Assembly: GCA_963775445.1 (NCBI GenBank)
Contig: CAVZIT010000004.1
Location: 248,001 to 312,000, forward strand
Source of the DNA: Dokdonella_A sp963775445
GTDB lineage: Bacteria > Pseudomonadota > Gammaproteobacteria > Xanthomonadales > Rhodanobacteraceae
Direction: 5' to 3'
DNA length: 64,000 nt
Shown in pieces: positions 44,812-54,181 of the stretch. Position 1 is the stretch's first letter; each line of letters begins with the position of its first letter. Position numbers and translations under genes: made by a program. Below the pieces are notes generated by a model that saw nothing but the letters and a program-made list of their open reading frames with translations, ran no database searches and was not told the DNA's origin.

Positions 44812-46224
44812 ATGTCGTCCGTCAATTCCACACTCAAGCTCATCAAGGACAAGGAAATCGAGTTCGTCGATTTGCGTTTTGCCGATCCGGCGGGCAAGCA
44901 GCACCACGTGACGTTTCCGGCCCATGCCATGGACGAGTCCGTGTTTGAGGAAGGCAAGATGTTCGACGGTTCCTCGATCAACGGCTGGAAGGGCATCAAC
45001 GAATCCGACATGGTGCTGATGCCGGATCCGGATACCGCGCTGATCGATCCATTCACGGGAAGTCCAACGCTTATTTTGACCTGCGACGTGCTCGAACCCA
45101 CCACGATGCAGGCCTATTCGCGCGATCCGCGATCGCTCGCGCGCCGCGCCGAAGCGTATCTCCAATCGACCGGTATCGGCGACAGCGCATTTTTCGGTCC
45201 GGAGCCCGAGTTCTTCATTTTCGATTCGGTGCGATTCCGCAACGACATGGGCAAGGTCTCCTACGAGATCGAATCGGACGAAGCCGCCTGGTCGTCCCAC
45301 CGGCGTCTCGAGGAGGGCAATTCCGGTCATCGGCCGGGCGTGAAAGGTGGTTATTTTCCGGTGCCGCCGGTCGACTCGCTGCATGACCTTCGAAGCGAGA
45401 TGTGCACGATCCTCGAGCAGATGGGTATTACGGTCGAGGTCCATCACCACGAGGTCGCGACCGCCGGCCAATGCGAGATCGGCACGCGCTTCAATTCGCT
45501 GGTGAAGAAGGCCGACGAGTTGATGACGATGAAGTACGTCATCCGCAATGTGGCCCATCGCAACGGCAAGACCGCGACGTTCATGCCCAAGCCCCTGGTT
45601 GGCGACAACGGCTCCGGCATGCACGTGCACCAGTCGCTGGCCAGGGACGGAAAGAACCTGTTCGCCGGCGAACTTTACGGCGGCCTGTCGCAAACCGCGC
45701 TGTATTACATTGGCGGCATCTTCAAGCATGCGCGCGCGATCAACGCCTTCGCCAACTCGACGACCAACAGTTACAAACGCCTGGTGCCGCATTTCGAGGC
45801 GCCGGTGATGCTCGCGTATTCGGCTCGCAACCGTTCGGCCAGTTGCCGCATTCCGTTTGTGCAAAGTCCCAAGGCCCGCCGCATCGAGGTGCGTTTTCCA
45901 GATCCCATGAACTCGGGCTACCTGACCTTCAGCGCATTGCTGATGGCTGGTCTGGACGGCATTCTCAACAAGATTGATCCGGGCCCGCCGATGGACAAGG
46001 ACCTGTACGATCTGCCGCCGGAGGAGGAAAAGAAGATCCCGACCGTGTGTCACGCGCTGGACATGGCGCTCGACGCGCTCGACAAGGATCGGGCATTCCT
46101 CAAAACCGGCGGAGTCTTCAGCGACGACTTCATCGACGGCTATATCGCGCTCAAGATGCAGGAAGTCACTCGCTTCCGCGCGGCGACCCATCCACTCGAA
46201 TATCAGATGTATTACTCGCTTTGA
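44812..46224 (+). CDS. glnA: Glutamine synthetase, type I
   Basis: Forms glutamine from glutamate, ammonia and ATP as a dodecamer. 470 residues. Visible: MFDGSSINGWKGI, FFGPEPEFFIFDSVRF, HHHEVATAGQCEI (metal ligands), GDNGSGMHVHQSL and NRSASCRIP. The adenylylation loop DLYDLPPEE has Y399 (E. coli Y397), so it should be controlled by GlnE. The ATG at 44812 is favoured by position and CGAGG upstream; an in-frame GTG lies 6 bp earlier. Transcription is from the sigma-54 promoter at 44756. Its stop overlaps the next gene. Confidence 0.97.
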   Translation: MSSVNSTLKLIKDKEIEFVDLRFADPAGKQHHVTFPAHAMDESVFEEGKMFDGSSINGWKGINESDMVLMPDPDTALIDPFTGSPTLILTCDVLEPTTMQAYSRDPRSLARRAEAYLQSTGIGDSAFFGPEPEFFIFDSVRFRNDMGKVSYEIESDEAAWSSHRRLEEGNSGHRPGVKGGYFPVPPVDSLHDLRSEMCTILEQMGITVEVHHHEVATAGQCEIGTRFNSLVKKADELMTMKYVIRNVAHRNGKTATFMPKPLVGDNGSGMHVHQSLARDGKNLFAGELYGGLSQTALYYIGGIFKHARAINAFANSTTNSYKRLVPHFEAPVMLAYSARNRSASCRIPFVQSPKARRIEVRFPDPMNSGYLTFSALLMAGLDGILNKIDPGPPMDKDLYDLPPEEEKKIPTVCHALDMALDALDKDRAFLKTGGVFSDDFIDGYIALKMQEVTRFRAATHPLEYQMYYSL

Positions 46225-47144
46225 TTGGAATCGACCCGCTCGCGCCCAAATTCCTGGTCCTGTACGTATTCCTTGTTTCAATCGGATACGTGCATTTCCG
46301 CGGGCGCGTGCGACTGAGTTTCTACCGGCAACTGTTCAACCACTCGGCGTTTCTCGCTCCCTACAACGTCCTCATGTACGCGTTTTCCTCGGTGCCGTCG
46401 CGACCGATACTCGACGTGCGCCAGTTTCCCGCCTTGAGTCCATTGCGGGAAAACTGGCGCACGATCCGGGACGAAGCGCTGTCGCTGTTCGACGAGGGTT
46501 ACATCCGTGCGGCGGAAAAGAACAACGACGCGAGTTTCAATTCGTTCTTCAAGGAGGGCTGGAAGCGCTTTTATCTCAAGTGGTACCAGGACGCACTGCC
46601 GTCGGCCGCCTCGCTGTGCCCGAAAAGCGTTGCGCTGGTCAGCGCAATCCCCGAGGTCAAGGCGGCGATGTTTGCGCTGCTGCCGCCCGGCAGCCACTTG
46701 AATCCGCATCGCGATCCATTCGCGGGTTCGCTGCGCTATCACCTGGGATTGATCACGCCGAATTCGGACGATTGCCGCATCTTCATCGATGGCGAACCCT
46801 ACTCGTGGCGCGACGGCGAGGACATCGTGTTCGACGAGACCTTCATCCACTCGGCCGAAAACCGCACCGATACAACGCGCGTCATCTTGTTCTGTGATGT
46901 CGAGCGGCCGCTGCATACCGCGCCGATGCGCTGGATCAATCGCGGCGTGAGCAGTCTGCTCGGTCGCGCGACCGCGACGCAGAACCTGGCGCACGAACGC
47001 GTCGGGGTGGTCAACCGGCTCTATGGCTTCGCCCACACCGTAGGTGTTCAGCGCAAGCGCTTCAAGCGCGCGACGCCGATTGGTTACCGCACCACCAAGG
47101 TCGCGCTCGTCGCACTGGTGCTGTATCTGCTGTGGCTCTGGTAA
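46221..47144 (+). CDS. Aspartyl/asparaginyl beta-hydroxylase-family protein (LpxO-like)
   Basis: About 307 residues. A hydrophobic N-terminus (FLVLYVFLVSIGYVHF) and a hydrophobic C-terminus (VALVALVLYLLWLW) flank an Fe(II)/2-oxoglutarate dioxygenase domain. Metal-binding HxD is in HLNPHRDPFAG, with a distal histidine in FIHSAENRTDTTRVI. LpxO enzymes 2-hydroxylate acyl chains of lipid A; the membrane segments agree with that. The most likely start is a TTG at 46221, overlapping the glnA stop, since similarity begins just after it and no ATG lies earlier in a sensible place. Placement between glnA and ntrB is typical of Xanthomonadales in my recollection, but the functional link is unclear. Confidence 0.82.
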   Translation: MIGIDPLAPKFLVLYVFLVSIGYVHFRGRVRLSFYRQLFNHSAFLAPYNVLMYAFSSVPSRPILDVRQFPALSPLRENWRTIRDEALSLFDEGYIRAAEKNNDASFNSFFKEGWKRFYLKWYQDALPSAASLCPKSVALVSAIPEVKAAMFALLPPGSHLNPHRDPFAGSLRYHLGLITPNSDDCRIFIDGEPYSWRDGEDIVFDETFIHSAENRTDTTRVILFCDVERPLHTAPMRWINRGVSSLLGRATATQNLAHERVGVVNRLYGFAHTVGVQRKRFKRATPIGYRTTKVALVALVLYLLWLW

Positions 47145-47170
47145 TGCCTGCAATGCACTAGAATGGTGCG

Positions 47171-48205
47171 ATGCGTTCGCCGAGCGTTGCGTCATCTCCA
47201 TCTTCGATACCCGATGTGGCCGACCTGCCGAACGTGTGTGCCGCGGCCATGGGCGTGCTCGATGCGCAGCTCCACCTGCGCTGGATGAATCCGGCGCTGG
47301 CGGAGCGTCTGGGACAGTTCGGGCGCCGCCTGGAAGGTCGGGCGCTGGATGTTCTCGACGCCACGCCTCCGTCACTGGCAGTTGCGGCAACTCTTGCCCA
47401 GCGCGAACGGCGAAGGGTCCTGCTGCGCGCTGCGCACCTCAATGGTGCGGACGCAGGAGATCTTGTTGCGGACCTCGTGTTCACTCCGCTCGATGCCGCG
47501 GAACTGTTGATGGAACTCGTACCCGGAGCGACGCCAGCGGCGAGCGCGCCGCGCTTGTCGGAGTCGCTTCGCGGCTTTGCACACGAGATCAAGAATCCTC
47601 TCGCAGGCGTGCGCGGTGCCGCGCAATTGCTGAGGCGCCGGCTCGACAGCGAGTCGATGATTGAACTCGCGGATACCATCATCGACGAAGCCGATCGGCT
47701 GGCTGTACTGGCCGATCGCCTGTTGCACAGCAGCGGCAAACCACGTCTGGCGCGCATGAACATCCATGAATTGCTCGAGCGCGTCGCTGGTTTGGTCGAG
47801 GCCGAGTCGGAAACGCCGCGTGTACTGCGTGATTACGATCCGAGTCTGCCACCGCTTACAGGCGACAGCGACCGGTTGTACCAGGTGTTGCTTAATCTGG
47901 TCCGGAACGCGATCGAAGCACAGGCGAACACGATCACCCTGCGTAGTCGGGTCGAGCATTCCGCGCGCATCGGCGATCACGGCGTGCGCGTGGCATTACG
48001 CATTGATGTATTCGACGATGGTTGTGGCGTGCCGCTGGAAATTGCCGATTCGCTGTACAAGCCGCTGGTATCGGGGCGGTTCGGCGGCACCGGCCTGGGT
48101 CTCGCGCTGGCGCAGGAAACCGCGCACGAGCACGGTGGCGAGTTGCGTCATGCGAGTCGACCGGGCGCGACCGTCTTCACGTTGCTGTTGCCGGTGGCCG
48201 AATGA
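47171..48205 (+). CDS. glnL: Nitrogen regulation sensor kinase NtrB
   Basis: Two-component histidine kinase/phosphatase that phosphorylates NtrC under control of PII. 344 residues, cytoplasmic with no membrane segments. A PAS-like domain (~20-110) is followed by H138 in FAHEIKNPLAGVRGA, then N (NLVRNAIEA), G1 (DDGCGVP) and G2 (GTGLGLALA) boxes of the ATPase domain. The NtrC gene starts within its stop codon (ATGA at 48202-48205). Confidence 0.93.
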   Translation: MRSPSVASSPSSIPDVADLPNVCAAAMGVLDAQLHLRWMNPALAERLGQFGRRLEGRALDVLDATPPSLAVAATLAQRERRRVLLRAAHLNGADAGDLVADLVFTPLDAAELLMELVPGATPAASAPRLSESLRGFAHEIKNPLAGVRGAAQLLRRRLDSESMIELADTIIDEADRLAVLADRLLHSSGKPRLARMNIHELLERVAGLVEAESETPRVLRDYDPSLPPLTGDSDRLYQVLLNLVRNAIEAQANTITLRSRVEHSARIGDHGVRVALRIDVFDDGCGVPLEIADSLYKPLVSGRFGGTGLGLALAQETAHEHGGELRHASRPGATVFTLLLPVAE

Positions 48206-49623
48206 ACCGAAAGCACTCACGCATCGGTCCCAAGCCGGTGGTGTGGATCGTTGACGACGATCGCAGTGTGCGCCTGGTGCTGTCCGCGGCGTTGACCGAG
48301 GCTGGTTTCGAAGTACGCGGATTGGTCGATGCCGACGCTGTTTTCGCTGCGCTCGAGCACGCGCAACCGGCGTTGCTGTTCACCGACGTGCGCATGCCCG
48401 GAATCAGTGGCCTGCAATTACTGGAACGCCTTCGCGGCAGGGAACCCGCGTTCCCGGTGATCGTGATGAGCGCGTTCACCGACGTTGCCTCGTCGGCTGC
48501 GGCGTATCGCCACGGTGCCTTTGACTACCTTCCCAAACCCTTCGATCTCGACGCAGCCGTCGCGGTGGCCGAGCGTGCGTTCGCCGCTGCGCAAGCGCCA
48601 GCTATTGCACCCGTTCCGGGTGCGGCCGAAGAAACCGGTCTGATCGGACGTAGTGCCGTGATGCGCGCGCTGTTCCGATCGATGGGCCGCGCCGCAGCGA
48701 GCGATTTCAATGTGCTGATCACTGGAGAAACAGGCAGCGGCAAGGAACTCGTTGCCCGCGCGCTGCATCGCGAGAGTGCGCGTTCGTCACGCCCCTTCAT
48801 CGCGCTCAACACCGCAGCCATGCCGGCTGAACTGCTCGAATCGGAATTGTTCGGTCATGAGGCTGGCGCCTTCACGGGCGCGCAACGACGCCATGCAGGT
48901 CGCTTCGAACAAGCGGCGGGCGGAACCCTGTTCCTGGACGAGATCGGCGACATGCCGGCTTCGTTGCAAACGCGCCTGTTGCGCGTGCTTGCCGCAGGCG
49001 AATTCTATCGCGTCGGCGGACGCGAATTGATACGGACCGATGTCAGGGTGCTGGCGGCGACCCACCAGGATCTCGAAGCTCGCGTCGAGAGCGGACAGTT
49101 TCGCGCGGATCTATTGCATCGGCTCGATGTGCTGCGCCTCCATTTGCCGCCCTTGCGCGAGCGGCCCGATGACATTGCTCCGCTGGCGCGTCATTTTCTC
49201 TCGCGCTCGACAGCCGAGACCGGTAGTGGGCACAAGCACTTCTCGACGGCGGCGCTGGATGCGTTGCGCGGACGTGCGTGGCCGGGCAACGTGCGCGAGC
49301 TCGAAAACCTTTGCCGACGCGTGTCGGTGTTGACAGCCGCGCGCGAAATCGGTGCAGCAGATCTGCCGTTGACGGCGGCCGCCGATACCGATTCGGCCTT
49401 CGCGAAGTGGACTGACCTGCTGCGAACCTGGGCCCACGCACAGCTCGCGCGCGGCGCGAATTCGATCCATGCTCGGGCGCGGGCGGACCTCGATCGCACG
49501 TTGCTCGACGCAGCACTCGATGCACATGCCGGGCATCGACAGAATGCAGCGCGCGCGCTCGGTGTTGGGCGCAACACATTGACGCGCAAGCTCGGCAGCT
49601 CGCGCAAACCGCGGAGAAAATGA
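48202..49623 (+). CDS. glnG: Nitrogen regulation response regulator NtrC
   Basis: Sigma-54-dependent activator; 473 residues. Receiver domain with the phospho-acceptor D62 (LLFTDVRMPG), then a AAA+ domain with Walker A GETGSGKE, the sigma-54-contacting GAFTGA loop (HEAGAFTGAQ), Walker B FLDEIGDM and PGNVRELENL. A Fis-type HTH at the C-terminus (NAARALGVGRNTLTRKL) would bind the TGCACC-like sites upstream of glnA. Overlaps ntrB by four bases. The stop overlaps the following GNAT gene. Confidence 0.95.
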   Translation: MNRKHSRIGPKPVVWIVDDDRSVRLVLSAALTEAGFEVRGLVDADAVFAALEHAQPALLFTDVRMPGISGLQLLERLRGREPAFPVIVMSAFTDVASSAAAYRHGAFDYLPKPFDLDAAVAVAERAFAAAQAPAIAPVPGAAEETGLIGRSAVMRALFRSMGRAAASDFNVLITGETGSGKELVARALHRESARSSRPFIALNTAAMPAELLESELFGHEAGAFTGAQRRHAGRFEQAAGGTLFLDEIGDMPASLQTRLLRVLAAGEFYRVGGRELIRTDVRVLAATHQDLEARVESGQFRADLLHRLDVLRLHLPPLRERPDDIAPLARHFLSRSTAETGSGHKHFSTAALDALRGRAWPGNVRELENLCRRVSVLTAAREIGAADLPLTAAADTDSAFAKWTDLLRTWAHAQLARGANSIHARARADLDRTLLDAALDAHAGHRQNAARALGVGRNTLTRKLGSSRKPRRK

Positions 49624-50081
49624 TGTCCGGCTGCATAATTGTGCGTGCCGCGCGCGCCGACGATAAAAGTTTCCTTGCCGCTTGCAACGCAGCGATGGCA
49701 TGGGAAACCGAGCGCAAGTCACTCGATCGCGCGGTGCTGGCTGCAGGTGTCGCTGGAGTCCTGGACGAACCGCGCAGGGGGTTCTATCTGGTTGCCGAGC
49801 TCGCCGGTGAGCTAACAGGGTGTCTGATGATCACGACCGAATGGAGCGATTGGCGCAATGGCAACTGGTGGTGGATCCAGAGCGTGTACGTGATGCCGGC
49901 GGCGCGGCGCCATGGGGTATTCCGCGCGCTGCATGCCGAAACCGAGCGGCGCGCGCAAGCCGCCCCCGAGGTCATCGGATTGCGACTGTACGTCGAACGA
50001 GACAACCAGTCTGCGCAGGCGACCTACGCCGGCCTCGGCATGCAGCAAACGCATTATCTTCTGTTCGAACGTGCGTTCTGA
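49620..50081 (+). CDS. GNAT-family N-acetyltransferase
   Basis: 153 residues, single GNAT fold. The acetyl-CoA-binding region reads VYVMPAARRHGVFRALHAE (motif A), preceded by WWWIQS and followed by LRLYVERDNQSAQATYAGLGM, a hallmark of the fold. Substrate unknown. It overlaps the ntrC stop by 4 bp (ATGATG), so it is translated with ntrBC. Confidence 0.85.
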   Translation: MMSGCIIVRAARADDKSFLAACNAAMAWETERKSLDRAVLAAGVAGVLDEPRRGFYLVAELAGELTGCLMITTEWSDWRNGNWWWIQSVYVMPAARRHGVFRALHAETERRAQAAPEVIGLRLYVERDNQSAQATYAGLGMQQTHYLLFERAF

Positions 50082-50167
50082 ATGACGGGACTCGTGCCCA
50101 CGCATCGGCTGCTGGCTATCCGACCGCCCCGTCCCCAGCGTCGGGGCGCCGACTGTCATGTGCCGAA

Positions 50168-51097
50168 ATGGAACATCGTTCGCACATGACCGCATCGGCA
50201 TTACTTTTCGATCGCGCCAAGCGCAATGTTGTCGATTTGTGGGCACTGTTTGCGCTTCCGGTATTGATCGCGTTGCTGCCGTGGTCGCTGGGTTTTCGCA
50301 TCCTCAAGCAGTTCGCGCGCCTGGAATTCGTGCATCGGACCAGTGTCGAAAACGCCTGGCATGTGGCGCAAGCACACCTGCCGGGTGTCGACGAGACGCG
50401 CTGGAAACGGCGTTTTCGCCTGCTGCGTCTGGTCGAGCGCGTCGATACCTGGCTGACGCTGCTGCGCAGCGCACGCTGGTGGCAGGCGCACACGCGGATC
50501 GATGGTGTTTGGCCGCCCGCGCAGCAGCCGTGGGTCCTCTTGACTTATCACTGGGGAGCCGGCTGGTGGGTGTGGATGCCCCTGCGCGCACATGGGATTC
50601 ATGCACACTTCGTTGCGCGCCGCGCGCAGGCCGTCGATCTGGGTGCCAGTCGCGTCGCGCTGGCCTATGGAAAGCTGCGCAATCGTGCGTTGATCCGCAT
50701 CGGCAGCCTCGGTCCGATTTTTGTCGGTGGCGGCGCCGAACGCATGATCGAGGCGCTGGCGGCCAACAAGAGCCTCGTTGGCATGCTCGACCTTCCCGCT
50801 CGGGCAGGACAACTAGCGGTGCGCGCGCCGCTGCTGGACGGTTTTGTGGAATTGCCGGCGGGTCTTGCGCGGCTCGCTGAGCGCAATGGCATACGGGTTG
50901 CGCTTTTCAGCTGTGGCCTCGATTTCGCCACCGGATCGCGTGACCTCAGGATCGAACCGTTGCCGCCTGGGCTGCCAATCGACGAAGTGATGGCTCGCTA
51001 TGTTGCCCATCTTGATCAGCGTTTGCGCGAGGCACCGGAGGCCTGGCAAATCTGGCAGGAGGCCGGAGGCATGTTCGTGACAGGGGCCAAACATTAA
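50168..51097 (+). CDS. LPLAT-family acyltransferase (LpxL/LpxM-like), divergent active site
   Basis: 309 residues with one N-terminal hydrophobic segment (~18-45, LFALPVLIALLPWSLGF), like lipid A late acyltransferases. Conserved order includes LLTYHWGAGWWVWMPLR (place of the catalytic HX4D/E), GLARLAERNGIRVALFS and EAPEAWQIW near the C-terminus. In the active-site block the residue four places after the histidine is Trp rather than Asp or Glu, so catalysis by the standard mechanism is doubtful. The start is uncertain between 50168 and 50186. It follows the GNAT gene and probably belongs to the glnA-ntrBC transcription unit. Confidence 0.72.
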   Translation: MEHRSHMTASALLFDRAKRNVVDLWALFALPVLIALLPWSLGFRILKQFARLEFVHRTSVENAWHVAQAHLPGVDETRWKRRFRLLRLVERVDTWLTLLRSARWWQAHTRIDGVWPPAQQPWVLLTYHWGAGWWVWMPLRAHGIHAHFVARRAQAVDLGASRVALAYGKLRNRALIRIGSLGPIFVGGGAERMIEALAANKSLVGMLDLPARAGQLAVRAPLLDGFVELPAGLARLAERNGIRVALFSCGLDFATGSRDLRIEPLPPGLPIDEVMARYVAHLDQRLREAPEAWQIWQEAGGMFVTGAKH

Positions 51098-51505
51098 TGG
51101 AGTGGAAGCGGCGTACCCGTTTCATTTCGAGCGGCCGCCGACGGCGCGCAGCTTGCCCCCGCGATTGTCGATATCAGAAGGGATGCCCCGACAACGAGGG
51201 TCATGCGACGCACGCTTGTCATCGAGCGATGAAGTCGTCATTTGGCACTGGAGTGCAATCGACTGGTGCCGAATCGGCGTCATCCGGGTCGGGAGAACAC
51301 GCTCGCCAGGTACGTCGTGAATTGCGTGCTCAAGAAATGGTGAGGGCGCGAGGGCAGGGTTCTGCTCTCGCGAATGCAGGGCATACAATACGGTCGATCG
51401 GAAGGTGCGCGATGATGGAAGTCCCATCGGGCACCCAAAGTGGCTGGCGCTAAGCCACGGAGAAGTTCGTCCATTGGATTTTTGCAGACATACTGCAGGT
51501 GATTT
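51098..51505. other. ~410-bp gap without a recognisable gene
   Basis: Between the acyltransferase gene and the thiolase gene. Several short frames are open on both strands but none has coding sense that I recognise. It should contain the promoter of the thiolase gene near 51450-51500. Base composition is lower in GC than the flanks, as expected of non-coding DNA here. Confidence 0.4.
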
Positions 51506-52780
51506 GTGAGAAAAGTCGGCATCATTGGTGGTGTTCGCATTCCTTTTTGCCGCAACAAGACGGCTTACGCGGATGTCGGCAATTTCGGCATGTCGGTCAA
51601 AACCCTCGGCGGTCTCGTCGAGCGTTTCGGCCTGCACGGCGTCGAGCTGGGAGAAGTCGCGTTCGGTTCGGTGATCAAGCTTGCATCGGACTGGAATCTC
51701 GCGCGCGAAGCGGTGCTGTCATCCGGGCTCGCACCGACGACGCCAGGCATCACCACGGCGCGCGCCTGCGGCACCTCGCTCGACAATGCGATCCTGATCG
51801 GGAACAAGATCGCCACGGGTCAGATTGAGGCCGGCATCGCGGGTGGTTCGGATACCACCAGTGATGTGCCGATCGTCTATTCGCCGGAGCTGCGACGCCG
51901 TTTGCTGGCCGCCGAACGCGCCAGGAAGCCGCTGGACAAGCTCAAGGTCGCGGCCAAGGGCTTTTCATTGGCGGAACTCAAGCCATCGCTCCCGGGCGTC
52001 ACCGAACCGCGCACCGGCAAATCGATGGGCCAGCATTGCGAACTCATGGCGCGCGAATGGCACATCGCGCGTGAGGAGCAGGATCGCCTGGCGCTGGCGA
52101 GCCACCACAAACTTGCGCAGGCGTACGAACGCGGCTTCTTCGATCAACTAGTCTTGCCGTTCCGCGGTGTCGAACGGGACAATGTGATGCGGCCCGACAC
52201 GACCATGGAGAAGCTCGCGGCACTTAAGCCCGCGTTCGACAAGAGTTCCGGCATGGGTACGTTGACCGCGGGCAATTCCAGCGCACTGTCAGATGGTGCG
52301 GCAGCGGTGCTGATGGCGAGCGAGGAGTGGGCCGCCGAGCGCGGTCTGCCGATCCAGGCCCTGCTGACCCATGCGCGGGTCGCGGCGGTCGATTTTGTGC
52401 ATGGGGAGGGCCTCTTGATGGCGCCAACCGTGGCCGTGCCGCGCATGCTCGACGAGGCTGGATTGACGCTGCAGGATTTCGATTTCTACGAAATCCACGA
52501 AGCCTTCGCCGCCCAGGTTCTATGCACGCTGCGCGCGTGGGAGTCGGCCGACTATTGCAGGGAGCGCCTCGGGCGCGAGCGGCCGCTTGGTGCGATCGAT
52601 CCGGCCAGGCTCAACGTCAATGGATCGAGTCTCGCGACCGGGCACCCGTTTGCGGCGACTGGCGCACGTCTGGTTGCTACACTCGCGCAATTGCTGGAGG
52701 AAAAAGGCGCTGGACGCGGGCTCATTTCCATCTGTACGGCGGGTGGCATGGGGGTGACGGCGATTGTCGAGCGACCGTGA
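51506..52780 (+). CDS. Acetyl-CoA C-acyltransferase (FadI-type thiolase)
   Basis: Catalyses thiolytic cleavage of 3-ketoacyl-CoA (or the reverse condensation) in fatty-acid oxidation. 424 residues from GTG at 51506. The nucleophile is C88 in ARACGTS, and the C-terminal catalytic residues are in FYEIHEAFAAQ (His) and CTAGGMGV (Cys). The extra segment after the first motif and VYSPELRRRL resemble FadI, the subunit used in anaerobic or alternative beta-oxidation and in trifunctional complexes. No FadJ/FadB partner is seen in the window, so it is a solitary thiolase. Confidence 0.9.
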   Translation: MRKVGIIGGVRIPFCRNKTAYADVGNFGMSVKTLGGLVERFGLHGVELGEVAFGSVIKLASDWNLAREAVLSSGLAPTTPGITTARACGTSLDNAILIGNKIATGQIEAGIAGGSDTTSDVPIVYSPELRRRLLAAERARKPLDKLKVAAKGFSLAELKPSLPGVTEPRTGKSMGQHCELMAREWHIAREEQDRLALASHHKLAQAYERGFFDQLVLPFRGVERDNVMRPDTTMEKLAALKPAFDKSSGMGTLTAGNSSALSDGAAAVLMASEEWAAERGLPIQALLTHARVAAVDFVHGEGLLMAPTVAVPRMLDEAGLTLQDFDFYEIHEAFAAQVLCTLRAWESADYCRERLGRERPLGAIDPARLNVNGSSLATGHPFAATGARLVATLAQLLEEKGAGRGLISICTAGGMGVTAIVERP

Positions 52781-52945
52781 CGCGGCGCGCGCGGCGCCTG
52801 ACCTCTCGATTGCAAGCCACACGAATGCACCGGCTGGAGGGACGCCAGAATAACCGCGGCCGTTTCGATTGAATAAAAAAGCGAGAGGTATTCGCGCGAC
52901 TCTCTTGATTTTCCCGGTGCGGCAGCATCCCTCGGGGAGTGGTAA

Positions 52946-54145
52946 ATGGAAAATGCAAACTATGCGTTGATCCTCACCGGCGGGCTGATGCCCGGCTTCG
53001 ACGCCGCCACCGCGTGGCCGGCGCTGGCCACTTATTTTCGTATCGAACAGGAGCGTCTGCATGCGCGCGTGCTGCCGCGCGCACCGCTCGCGATAAAGCA
53101 GAGCCCGGATGCCGACAAACTGCGGCGACTGGAAGGCGAAATCCAGGCGATAGGCGCCGAAGCGCAGGTCCTCAAACTCGACGATCGTCCGAATCTGTTC
53201 GTGCTTTCCAGCAACGAGGTGCATGGCCCGTTGCCGCATGCGTACATTGAAGACTGCATTCGTCGCGGGATCTGGGCATCGTCGGCGCTGGAAGCCGCGG
53301 AGGTCGGCAGCAACGAGTGGAAGCCGTGGGCCGCCGTGGAGACTTCGGCGGATGCGGGCATGGCGCCCGTGCCAACCGGCGATGCGGCGCCTGTGCAACC
53401 GATATCACCGGCGCAACCGCAACTGCAACCGGAACCGCCAGAAAAGCCGAAGCCCGTTCGCTCCGATGTTGAAGCGCCGCATCACGTCGATGGTAGTGAA
53501 GCGGCTGCCGCTGCGCCCATCAAGGCGCCCGCAACTGAACAACCGGCACGACCGCCGCGAGACGAAACCTTTGCGGCGCCGAAACCGGACAAGCCCGAAA
53601 GGACAGCGCCCGCAGAGCATCCGAGGTCGCGACCAAGCGAGTCCTTGGTCGAGCCGAAGTCCAACAGCGCAACGCCGCCGTCCGAAGTCTCGCGGGAAGC
53701 GGCCGCCGTCGTGCCACCATCCCCGTCGATTGCGAAGGTTTCAGCGCCGAGTGCCGCCGCCGCTCCGACCCTCGAAATGGAAGCCCTGTCCGTTGCCACC
53801 GAAGCCACGCGCGAACCCTCGGTGGACGAATGGGCATCGATGGGCGGCGTCGATCACTGGCGCAATGCTGCCGCAACGGCAGACGACCAATCGGCCGCAA
53901 ACGCGCCGCCTGCGAAGGTGCGCGCAGCAGAGGCGCGAACGCCATACATCGCGCACGATGATGGGGCGGAAAATCGTGGGCGGGAGCAGGAGGCGCCGGC
54001 CGAAAAATTCGCGGACATGCCGACGGTGTTCGATCAGACCTTTCGCCCGCCCAGCCGCGTCGCTGCGGCGGCGGACAAGACAAAGGCCGAGGGGTTTTGG
54101 CAACGTGCGGGTCGAACCGTGAAAGGGTGGCTGCACCGCAGCTGA
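52946..54145 (+). CDS. GYF-like-domain protein with a long Pro/Ala-rich linker
   Basis: 399 residues. The first ~70 (LILTGGLMPGFDAATAWPAL ... IGAEAQV) resemble a short domain often found N-terminal to DUF805 proteins; residues ~93-130 (HGPLPHAYIEDCIRRGIW, NEWKPWAAV) resemble a GYF_2 (DUF4339) fold. The rest (~140-370) is low-complexity, rich in Pro, Ala, Glu and Lys, ending in a basic tail (FWQRAGRTVKGWLHRS). No membrane segment or signal. The middle is likely disordered. Function unknown; partners would be proline-rich or peptide ligands if the GYF-like reading is right. Start is preceded by GGGGAGTGG (52936-52944). Confidence 0.7.
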   Translation: MENANYALILTGGLMPGFDAATAWPALATYFRIEQERLHARVLPRAPLAIKQSPDADKLRRLEGEIQAIGAEAQVLKLDDRPNLFVLSSNEVHGPLPHAYIEDCIRRGIWASSALEAAEVGSNEWKPWAAVETSADAGMAPVPTGDAAPVQPISPAQPQLQPEPPEKPKPVRSDVEAPHHVDGSEAAAAAPIKAPATEQPARPPRDETFAAPKPDKPERTAPAEHPRSRPSESLVEPKSNSATPPSEVSREAAAVVPPSPSIAKVSAPSAAAAPTLEMEALSVATEATREPSVDEWASMGGVDHWRNAAATADDQSAANAPPAKVRAAEARTPYIAHDDGAENRGREQEAPAEKFADMPTVFDQTFRPPSRVAAAADKTKAEGFWQRAGRTVKGWLHRS

Positions 54146-54181
54146 CAATTTGGCGAAACGGTTCTTTCGGCGGCGCAGTTC

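Noticed and set aside
44584..46281. 565-codon minus-strand frame opposite glnA
   Set aside because: It is antisense to a canonical glutamine synthetase and would overlap the sigma-54 promoter.
51122..51637. 171-codon minus-strand open frame in the gap before the thiolase
   Set aside because: It overlaps the thiolase start and shows no membrane, signal or domain features.
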